DNA of 64,000 bases, taken from assembly GCF_905171765.1 (NCBI RefSeq), contig NC_053389.1, positions 784,988,772-785,052,771 on the forward strand. The letters run 5' to 3'. The stretch is from Bufo bufo (taxonomy: Eukaryota > Chordata > Amphibia > Anura > Bufonidae). Positions 20,884 through 32,800 of this stretch are shown here, in pieces. How positions within the stretch are numbered: position 1 is the stretch's first letter; each line of letters opens with the position of its first letter. Both the position numbers and the translations under genes were made by a program. The notes under the pieces are model-generated. The model saw only the letters and a program-made list of their open reading frames with translations, ran no database searches and had not been told where the DNA came from.

Positions 20884-23800
20884 CTGTGAGAAGACAGAAA
20901 GAGGTCAAAGTCCAAACAATTATGGATGGAGAAGAAGCTTTCTCACTAATACCTTATGTTATTTTAATGGTATGTCACTATACATAGCATCTTCAATCCC
21001 AGATGACACCAAAGACCACAGTCCTAGCTATGGTTTTTCAGTCACCGCACTTGTTTTGAAGTCAGGACATAATGCTTCCGTTCTTGGCAGCTGAACGGGA
21101 TATCTGAGTCTGACCACCTGAATTTTTTTTAAAGCGCCTCACAACGGTGTAAAATAACAAAGGAAGTCAAATCTCATTGATCTCCACGGCTTTGTTTCCT
21201 ATGCGTCATGGTCCTCCACCGGGCTCTCCTTTCTGGCCAAGTGGGGGAACAAGAGCAGTAGGGGATTGGTAAGGAGAGTGTGACTTATTTTATCATTTTA
21301 CAGATTTTTTATTCAGTTTTCTACTATTGTTTTCTTACCATATAAAGAAGGTCAGCATTAGTATGTTATATGTACTGTAAATAATTATAATGTTACAGTA
21401 AAGAACCATATTTTTACCTCTTCGATTATAACAATTTTCAGCGAAGCAGCTGTGAGGGTTTCGGGTTCGTGGGCCATTATTCCTCCGTGGAGGGAGTATT
21501 CGATTAGGTGTGACTGGATTGCCACACATGTAACACGGGCACGAAAGCCCCATTTGTGAAAATCCCCTGCAAATGTAAGAAGAGGTTGAAGCACAAAAAG
21601 TGACATACTGAAGATGAAAATGGTCAGTCCAGAAACCAGTCAAATTCTATCTGTAATTTTGTAGAGATATCAACATGTAAGGAATCTCATGAGTGGATGC
21701 CATGGATAGCGGTACTGTTATATATTCTCAGCAGTCACTTCACTGAATACATTTTTCTAGTACTGGTTACTCTGAGAACAACCTACATTTTTCCTGGTAT
21801 GGATTCCACAGGGGGCGCTACTAGATTAAAAGGTCATGGAACCAGCTTGAGATGACTTGTTTTGTGACATACCTTCTTCGAACAAAGAGCCATCAAAACA
21901 AGACTAGGCAAATCCCAACACACAGGTAGCCAATCTTCTGATTCTGGTGCTAACTTCTACTGGCACTAGTCTTGATCCACAAAGGCAAAAGATACATCAA
22001 GAAGGGTGGTTGAAGAATACTTTATTTGCTGAATGACATGTTTTGACCCTGAACTGGGGTCTTCATCAACTGAGCAAGTCTAGCTTTTGTAGCAGTGATA
22101 ACTTCTCAGCTGGTACCTGGTGTAACCCAACTGGCAGACAGGGATCGGCAGATCTTTCTATAGATGAGAGTCCCAGAAGTTTTTATGGTATATCTTGTGT
22201 GCCTAAGATGGCGATACCCTTTTGATGATGAAAATCATCCTCACACCATCTGATTTCGGGGGTCCATGCCTGCCGGCATCTATGTTCTCCTTCTGGGCTC
22301 GGTAACCAGAGTACTCATTCACCCCACTATCGCACACTGCAAGCTCTTTGAATGAACTAAATGATTGTTGGGCTGCGTCAGTTATATATTGTGTGGATAG
22401 GAACTTGGTGAGGCTCCGCAGCAAACAGCCAAAGTTTTTCCTATGTGTCGATGTTGTGGATTTGCACTATGTAATTTTTAGGACCACAATTCTGCACTGA
22501 TTCATTTCTTAATATGCCTTTACAGCTCCAAAGCACCAAAATAGAAAGTTAAAGGTTATATTTTTTGATTGCTTGCAGCCACCACTAGAGGGAGCTTTGA
22601 AGCTTACTGTGTATACTATTTATAAATTGAACTCAAAATAACATAGAAACATAGAATGTGTCGGCAGATAAGAACCATTTGGCCCATCTAGTCTGCCCAA
22701 TATACTGAGTACTATGGATAGCCCCCGGCCCTATCTTATATGAAGGATGGCCTTATGCCTATCCCATGCATGCTTAAACTCCTCCACTGTATTTGCAGCT
22801 GCCACTTCTGCAGGAAGGCTATTCCATGCATCCACTACTCTCTCAGTAAAGTAATACTTCCTTATATTACTTTTAAACCTTTGCCCCTCTAATTTAAAAC
22901 TGTGTCCTCTTGTGGTAGTTTTTCTTCTTTTAAATATGCTCTCCTCCTTTACCGAGTTGATTCCCTTTATGTATTTAAAAGTTTCTATCATATCCCCTCT
23001 GTCTCTTCTTTCTTCCAAGCTATACATATTAAGGTCCTTTAACCTTTCCTGGTAAGTTTTATCCTGCAATCCATGTACTAGTTTAGTAGCTCTTCTCTGA
23101 ACTCTCTCTAGAGTATCTATATCCTTCTGGAGATATGGCCTCCAGTACTGCGCACAATACTCCAAGTGAGGTCCCACCAGTGTTCTGTACAGCGGCATAA
23201 GCACTTCACTCTTTCTACTGCTTATACCTCTCCCTATACATCCAAGCATTCTGCTGGCATTTCGTGCTGCTCTATTACATTGTCTTCCCACCTTTAAGTC
23301 TTCTGAAATAATTACTCCTAAATCCCTTTCCTCAGATACTGAGGTCAGGACTGTGTCAAATATTCTATATTCTGCCCTTGGGTTTTTACGCCCCAGGTGC
23401 ATTATCTTGCACTTATCCACATTAAATTTCAGTTTCCAGAGTTCTGACCATTCTTCTAGTTTTCCTAAATCCTTTTCCATTTGGTGTATCCCTCCAGGAA
23501 CATCAACCCTGTTACATATCTTTGTGTCATCAGCAAAAAGACAAACCTTACCAGCGAGGCCTTTTGCAATATCACTTATGAAGATATTAAACAAAATCGG
23601 TCCCAGTACAGATCCCTGTGGAACCCCACTGGTAACATTACCTTGTTTTGAATGTTCTCCATTGACTACAACCCTCTGTTGTCTGTCACTCAGCCACTGC
23701 CTAATCCACTCAACAATATGGGAGTCCATGCTCAATGACTGCAGTTTATTGATAAGTCTTCTATGTGGGACAGTGTCAAAAGCCTTACTAAAATCTAGAT

Positions 23801-26800
23801 ATGCGATGTCTACTGCACCTCCACCGTCTATTATTTTATTCACCCAGTCAAAAAAATCTATAAGATTTGTTTGACATGATCTCCCTGAAGTAAACCCATG
23901 TTGTTTTTCATCTTGCAATCCATGGGATTTTAGATGTTCCACAATCCTATCCTTTAATAGGGTTTCCATTAATTTGCCTACTATTGATGTCAGACTCACT
24001 GGTCTATAGTTGCTCGATTCCTCCCTACTACCTTTCTGTAAGTATACTGTAAGCTTTTATGCGTTCCCTAGTGGTGGCGCTAATGGTATACTTTATTTAT
24101 ACATTTTCTACATTCCTTAGACAATAGATATACCATAAAACATAAAGCTGGGGTTATGCATCCTATAGCGTGTAAAAAGGAATCGATAGAAAAATACAGA
24201 AAGTACACCTCTCATACCAATTGATAGGTATTACCAGTTTAGCAGCAGGTAACAGGTGTGTAAGAAAGATGAAGACAGAAGGCCCATGTCTTCCAAGGAG
24301 CTCGCTATCTCTCTAAAGTACAGTATTTCTTAATTGTTTCACAGTTCCACCATATATGGAGTATGTAAATTACATCTCTAACACTGTTTGTTGCCTCTTA
24401 AAGGGAACCTGTCCCCTTGGTTTAGTATGTTTGGTGAAACCCGCCAAAAATAAAACTGAAATGAAAAGCAAAAATAAAACGCAATTCCGGATTTGACATT
24501 TTATTTTCAACCCGTGTCTGCAAAATCCATGCCAAAATTAATGAAATACCTCCATTTTCATTTTCATTTCCAACTCCAGCGTGGGTAATATGTGCCAAAA
24601 ATACGTTCAAAATTAATCAGCCTTTTGCCCTTTTAATCTCCCCATAGTCAAAATTTAAAATCAAATGAAAAAACTTAAATGAAAGTTAAAACGAGGGTTT
24701 GAGATGTAGGCATTTTCCAAAATTTAAATGAAAAGCGCCACCTGCTGGCTATTTTATTTATAATTTTGCCTTTTTATAATTTTTTTTCCACAATTTCATA
24801 TTAAATTTGAAGTTATCCAACATTCAAATGAGAATTAGTGGGTGCGGGTCAACATGTAAAAAGTCTATTAGGCCTCATGCACACGACCGTTTTTCGGGTC
24901 CGCATCCGAGCCGCAGTTTTTGCAGCTCGGGTGCAGACCCATTCACTTTAATGGGGCCGCAAAAGATGCGGACAGCACTCTGTGTGCTGTCCGCATCCGT
25001 TGCCTCGTTCCCGCCCAAAAAAAATATAGCATGTCCTATTCTTGTCCGTTTTGCGGACAAGAATAGGCATTTCTACAATGGGCCGCCCGTTCCATAAATT
25101 GCTGAAAGCACACAGGTGGCTTCCGGTTTTTTTTGCGGATCCGCGGTTTGCGGACCGCAAAAAACGGAACGGTTGTGTGCATGAGGCCTTATTCCACTAG
25201 AGGACGCTCTGCTTCTGTGCAAAAATTCTAACAGGTCGCACACAGCTGCAGGTTAGAACTAGGTTGCAAGAGTTTCTGAGAGAAATTACAATAGGAGACA
25301 CATATTACCCACACAGGAGTTGGAAATGAAAATTCAAATGGAGGTATTTCTTTTTATTTTTGCCATGAATTCTACATGGGTTGAAAATTAAATGTCGAAT
25401 CAGGATTTGCATTTTAATTTTATCTTTTTTTAAGTTCAATTTTATTCTTGGCAGGTTTCACCTTCTGTAGTTTAGGACCATTAAACACCAACATGACGTT
25501 ATGCAGCTGGGGTTTAGGGTCTCAAAGCTGCCCATAGCAAACCCATCCGATTCCGCAAACGAAAGTAAATGAAATTCATACTTTACCAGAGGAAGAGTCC
25601 AGGACTCTTATCCAGTGGCATCTGATGCATGCGCATTGCGATGATGAAGCTGAGGACGGTAGACCTCACTTGGCATTAGTAACATAGGCAGTAAAGTGAG
25701 TGCCATCCTTGGCTTCATCAGCATAGTGCGCATTCAGCCGCTGCCGCCGGATAAGAGTCCAGGACTCTTCTTCCAGTAAGTTATCTTTTTTCTTAAATAT
25801 TAACGGCATCAGGAAATGCAGTAGATTTGGGGCTCTCTTTTTGATAAAAATGTGCTCTGACCTCTAGAAAAGAAAGAAAGACTAAAGGTCCCTTTACATG
25901 GAACGATACGGCGGCAGATTGTCGGGAAGGAAGCGTTCCTTCCCTATAAGTGCCTGCTCACTGGTGGAGGAGACCTCTGCATTTTCAGGCAGCGATCTCC
26001 TCAACAGTATGGGGAGGAGCGATCACTAATGCCATAGCTCATCTGCATACAGACTCGTTGTTTACACAGCACCTTCTACTGCCGGCAAACGATCAGTTTT
26101 GTAAGCGCACACCCGATGAACGAGTGGTACATTTACACTGCCAGATAACTGCTAACGAGCGCTCATTAGCGATTATCTGCGGGATTCTCGGCCCGTGTAA
26201 AATGGCCCTTAAGGAACCTGTCAGGCCAGAATTTAGGACCAATTTAGATAAAATGAAATGGTCTTCAACGATGGACTCTCTCAAACACATGTATAATGAA
26301 GGCAACACTGAAGCTCCTCAGTGCCTTACTTGAACGTGCGTCTGCAGTTAAGGCAGTGGAACTCCGCAATCCCCCACATCTTGTCATATGGAATAGGGTC
26401 AAATTTTCGACGACAGCTGTGACATTTTGACACCTAAAAAACAAGGAGACAAAACGTTGAGCATACAGCATGATATGAACGATAGGGGACCAGACTGAGG
26501 AACTCAAAAAGGCAAATCCTCTCCAGGTGCCATTTTCTGGTAGCTATTCCTACATTGAGATCAAAGTCCTAAGTACCCCTCAAAGTAGTGGGAATAATAA
26601 GGTGCAAAGCCCGCTGCCCAAGCCATGGGGCTCGCAGGAGGCTTCATGGAGTCTAAACAAGGATTGGGACAGGCTTAATATTGGAGGATTATTACTGTGA
26701 GGGATGGAGTCTACACAGCGATTGGTGATAGTAAAATTCCAATGGGCCTTCTGTGCAGACTCCATTTAGTAATAATCCTCCTTATGAAGCCATCCCGATT

Positions 26801-29800
26801 TAGGCCCCATGTCCCACTGAGAGTCCCACTGGGAATTACTTGTGCTACTCTCAGCGGTGCTGGTTGGGAGTATAGAGCCTAAAGGGGGATTGGTAATGAA
26901 ACCCCTTTATAACCACTGATGTAATAGCACATCAGCGGAACGTGAGAGGTGTATAGAGCAGGGTTATTAGCTGATCCCGTCCCACACGCACCAGCTCAGC
27001 TAGCCACCGGCCGCAATGACCAGGATTGGACAGAACGCCAATCCTGGTCATTTAACCCCTCCAGATACCACGGTCAATAGTGACTGTGGTATCTAAACGG
27101 TTAGACAGATGGAGCCACCCTCTGATTGGAGCCCCTACAGGCTGCAAGTGGATGATATGACAGATTGGGGCCTGTGCTGTGGACAGTAGTTTTCGGTGGA
27201 TTTACCTTCATTGTATATGCCCTTGTGTAGGACGTATCTACCACTATATGGCAACTGTTTGATGGTAATATCGGCATTTGTACAGTGTATTAGAAGCAAT
27301 ATGGTATAATATTCCGTCACTACGAGGGGGTAATGCATATTCATGGCTTCGGCAGTATTATTTGTCTCGCAGTCTACAGTGTTGTTATTGGTAACGTTGG
27401 TCTTGATATAATATTATTCTATAAAAATAAGCGTGACATCCGGTTAGGAAGTGTAATGCATGGCTTGCCCTGGGAGCTGGCAACGCAAACTATGCCACTG
27501 CCTCTGCCAAAACATCATGCCCCAGTGGGACATGAGAGTGGGTTGCCGATGGGAGATGTTGGCCTATCATCTTAGTACATCTATTAGGCTATCACACTGA
27601 CAGGCATAATACACTGCAACGTTGTAATGTATGGCCTCATTAGATAAAGTAGTCCGCTCACCCCCGCTGCTCTGGTTGCTTTACGTTTGTTGTAACTATC
27701 TCATCAATTATGCTCACACAAGTCCCCTAGTAGGACTAAAAAATCATCGAGGCTGAGTCAAAAATTATCCGCACTCTGGCTGTGCAATTTATGTCAATCG
27801 ACTTTCAGAAAATTAGCTACCCTCATATGTTAATAATTCTGAATTTGGGGTGAGGATGAAGCAGCTCTCTCTCCCTCTCTACCAGCAGTAAGTCCCAGCA
27901 TGATTTCGGGTCAACCCTCAATCGCGTAAACCCTTGACTCTGAGGAAGCAGAAGAAACACTCACCTCCTTCCTCTCGGGAACTCGTCTCCACCACATCTT
28001 GTCACAGTCTTTGCATGAGAACTGTCTGTCACTAGAGGGAATTCGGTTTTCGGAGGCATTGTTAAACATCCTAAGATTTTCTTCAGTCAGAGGCAAACAA
28101 TTTAATGTTTCAGCCAGGTTCTGGGAATATATTATTATACCAGTAAATTAAAAGGATCCCTTGTTCAAGAATGGAACTGAGCATGTGCGACCACCTCGGT
28201 GGGTGGGCGTGCATATTATCACACGGATGTAAAGAAAACATCTCAAAACTGGGGCATTTTGGTACAGATAGTAAATTACCATTGTAAAAAGTTTTTCTTG
28301 CTGAATGATGTTAAAATAGAACTTAATGGTGGCACAACTCATTTTAGGTATTGGATAGCGCCATATATCTCAGATTAAGGTAGACGGAATATGACATTGC
28401 GGCGGGCCATACACTTGTAATAGTACATTATCACTAGAGATGAGCAAAGTATTCAAAACTTCGATAAGGCTGCTTCGCCAAATTTTTACCCAAAAAATTG
28501 CTTTGTGACAAATTAATTCGTCATGAAGAGCATTTCTTTGTAAGTAGTGGGTGCAATGACAGGGAGCAGCGATTGCGCCGCCCTCCGTCATTGTACCCCT
28601 CAGATGCCGCGTTCATAGCTGATTGCGGAATCTGAAAGTAATAATACAGTGAAAAATTAAAAAAACTAAAAAAAAACTTAGCTCATCCATTTGCTTGAGA
28701 CGGGCCGGCCGCCGCCATCTTGATTGAAGATGTGGCGCAAAATCTCACGCAGCCCGTGATGATGTCATCGCGTCGGCCGGCGTGGTGACGTCATATGACA
28801 CCGCGCACGAGATCTTTAATCAAGATGGTGGCGGCCGGCCCGTCTCAAGCAAATGGATAAGCTAAGTTTTTTTTTTTTTTACTCCATTTCAGGGAAAATT
28901 GATCCATTACCATGAAGCACGAGGAAATTTGGTTTCTCGGCAAATTGAGTTTTCCCAGAAATTCTGATCGATTCGCTCAACACTAATTATCACGTAGGAT
29001 GGACGGATACGTTCAGATAATACAACCGTCTGCATCCGTTCAGAACGGATCCGTTTCTATTATCTTTAACATAATAGCCAAGACGGATCTGTCTTGAACA
29101 CCTGAACGGATCTCACAAACGGAAAGCCAAGACGCGAGTGTGAAAGTAGACCTTTTGAGACCACCATTTTAAGGGAATCATTTATTGGTTCCATCATTGT
29201 GCTCCCCATATTGCACAAGCTCTTATAACGTTTCATGAAGCATTATGAACTTTACCTTTATTTCCCTGTCGGAGCGCATATCCTCCTAAAAATGGAAACA
29301 TAGATCATTTTACTAAATCTTTATATACCAATAATGATTACAGCAAGAGATAACATGTCATATGATGGCCTCAAAGGGGTTGTCTGGTTTAGAAAACTCA
29401 TTTTGAAATAATATTTTAAACAATATTATAAGACCTGTCCATACGCTGTGTAACAGAAGCGGAGGTGAATACGCGGTGTCACATGAACACATATGACTTG
29501 AGGCTACTCCTGAGGGTCATCTAAGTGGCCCCCCTGGCCTTCACCCTTTAACCCCAGTACAAGGATCTGGACTCTACTGCAGGGGAACTACCGCACCTCT
29601 ACCTCTTGGAGGCAGCCTCTGTTCAATAGACTGCGGATCCACATGGGTCAAGACACAATAGTGCAGAGCTACAATAGATCAGGCAAATGTGGAAGTCTCT
29701 GTTCAGTAGACTGCTGATCCACTGGGGTGAAGACAGACTTGTTCGGAGCACCAAGAGATCAGGCTACACCACAGTAAAGGAACAACCCTAGGTCAGGGCA

Positions 29801-32800
29801 GGCAGAGTACATTCAATCCTATAATCAGGCCAAAGGTCATGGAGGGCAGCACAGGGTCAATACAAGAATCAGGCAGAGGTCAGGTCGGGGTCTAGTTGGA
29901 ACCAAATCCGAGTTCGGTTTCAAGTTTTCAAGTGGTTTTCCACTTTAAAAATCAACTACCGAAGTTATTCAACGAAGTCACGCGCGACTTCGTGAATAAC
30001 TAACTTCGGCTCATCAGAGCCCATACATTCTAATACTGTTCGGAGACGAATCTCTGTATAGTATTATTCAGAAGTTTTGAACAAAGTGACTTCGGATTAA
30101 GCATCCGAAGCTCACTTTGCTCAACTCTAAATGAGAGCTTTAGTGCACCAAGGGGCGAGGGGGTGATCCCTGCTCTGTGCCATTTTTTTTTAAACACCTT
30201 TCAAAACCCCTTTAAGTGACAAACAGGCCCAGCCAGTCTGGTCGTTTAGGGGTTAACGAGCATTTGTCATCAAGATCAATCCAATTAAAGCCACAATGCC
30301 TGGTAGGGTTGATCCTGCTGATTAAATTGATACATATCTTGTGAAAATAAGTTGCAGGGTCCCCGAGAAAAAATTTATTCTTTGCGCAAACGAAGGCTTT
30401 AGTGCACTGCCCCTTGGTGAACTGAAGCCCTCAGTTGCATACAGAATAAAGAAGTCTTTTTTTTTTTCAGGAACGCTGCATCAAATTTTAGGAAGACAGG
30501 TATCATTTTAATCAGAATCAAACCAGGCAGTATTCTGGTTTAATAGAGTTGCTCCTGTGGACAGATGCTCTTTAAATATCTGTGCAATGCAAGTCCATTG
30601 GAATACCAAAAAAAAAAGCTACTGGTATGAGCTCATGAAAAAGCAGAGCCTGGCAATTCTGGCTGTTCGACAACCTTCAGTATCATCTCAACCTCTTCTT
30701 CAAAGGTGGTCTGTACACAAATTGAAATTCTTTTGGATAGTGTTTGCATGGAGCAGGGCTGAAGGATGATTGTGTGAGAGATGACATGCTGCCAAGAAGA
30801 CTCTGAAAGACCCATAGAGGACTCGGGAGGTCACATTAACACTTGGTTACTCCAGGAACTAGTCCGTCAGGACTTGCTATGGCATAACCGCTTGAGTGTG
30901 AGACTCTGCTAGACTTGTCGTAATCATGTATATGGTCAAGCCAGATAGAAACATGGCCACTGCCCTCAGATTAGAGATGGCAGCACAGTCAATCAAAGAG
31001 AAGGGCGCTGGTTCTGGATCACCCTCCACCTTGCTCTTAATTTTTATACCAACTAATTGCTAACTACCTTTTTTGACTTAGACCTCTCGCTAACTCTGAT
31101 CTAATTTATTGTTTGCGCCCCCACCTTGTACTACAGTTTGGCCTCTGTACCTCTCTGGACAGTTTCTTGGCAATGTATTTCCTTAAAGGGGTTGTCTAAG
31201 TTTTTTTTTACGAACCAGAACTAATAAATGGACTTTCCTGTACAGCGCTGCATCTGGTCCATCAGAGAGACCTCTTCATATTCTGATATACACAGGGGGA
31301 CTCCAGAGCTGGAGAACCCTCTGTGGTCAGATGGTGGATGATTGAACAACCACTGAATGAACAAAAGTCTCGTGAATGATCGTTATGCCGGGGTGGCCAT
31401 AGAAAGATTAGTCCATAATGGCCGTGACATGTTCAGTGACACCAGGCGGACAACAAACAGACTTTCTGGCTTCTCGGTCCAAGGTCAGTACAAAGACATA
31501 TAGACATATTTGTATACTGTCAATCATTCCCCTTTAACGACCAGGCATTTTTTTGCCGGAGGTGGGATGAACAAAAAGTAGAAAAAACAGCAATTCTGGT
31601 ATTACATAATGAGATCATTTAACCCCTTAAAGACTGGGCCTATTTACGTCATAACTTTTTACATTTTACATTCACATAGCTATATGAGGGCTTTTTTTTT
31701 TACGAGACAAGATGTATTTTAATGGCAACATTTCATTTACCATGTCCTATATTGGAAAAACGGGAAGACAAATTATTTGTGGGGTAAAAGTGAAAAAAAA
31801 AAAGTTCCACCAAGGTTTTTGGGTTTTTCATAGTACGACCCTGTGATCTTCTGATTGCTTGTCCCATAGACTAAAATAGAAAACTATTATGGTCTATGAC
31901 ATTTTCTTTCCCTGCCTGTGAAGTCGTGCCTCGTGCACAGCATTACAGGCAGCTTACCATGACAGGCTTGGAAAACGTCAGGACTCAGGAGAGAAACTTC
32001 AGAACACCCCAGGCTGTCACGGTAACTTATCAGAGCCTTGCAAATTCACTGAGGGCGCTCCAATCAGAAGGCAGATGGAACCCACTCCCTTTTGGTAATC
32101 TCACAGATGCCGCGATCGCTATTGAGTGCAGCATTTGAGGGATTAAGTAACCAGTTTTGGCGCTGATCCTGGTCACTGCGGCTAGGTGCCTGTGTATTAT
32201 ACAGCCGGCACCCACCATGTATGGAGTGGGCTCAGGGCAATGTAAGGCATTATACGTTAAGGGGTTAATATAGCGATACAAAAACTGGCACAGCCTTGTA
32301 CTTGGAAACAGCAATACCAACTTTTTTTTCTTTCTTTTTTAGTCCCATTAGAGTACTTCATTGCTACAGTACTTCTGTTTTGCAGTGTATTATGTCAGCT
32401 TTTCTATCAGTAATTATCATTCAAAACCTGAAATGGATCCTCCATCAAGATAAGGCATAATGGAAAGATCTGCAGAGGTTCTGTGGCATATTACATGTAG
32501 CAGCACACTTCTTTATGACCAAAAACATATGCAAACTGAAAACATACATCTCTGATCAAAATTATGTGGGTCGTTCAACCAATGACAAGGTGGACTCCTC
32601 AGACGGGAACTGACGATATCAGGCTTGCCCTTCCTGGGCCTAGACCTACAAAATGAACTTGGGGCATGTAGGGTCCAGCTATTCTCTGCTTTAATTAACC
32701 CATCCCTAACATATGGTGGATGTCTGTCTTTAAAGATGGTGCCCTGTTTTAACCAGTAGACACACGCAGGGAGAGTTCTCCATTCACCAACGTGTGGCCC

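Noticed and set aside
30633..30760. A - strand stretch [18 protein letters not shown] considered as the missing SHFL exon
   Set aside because: The only suitable acceptor gives an immediate stop in the required phase, and the length does not fit 3n+2.
31965..32030. A - strand stretch with donor ATG|GTAAGC considered as the missing SHFL exon
   Set aside because: In the required phase a stop codon follows within ten codons, and there is no similarity to SHFL.
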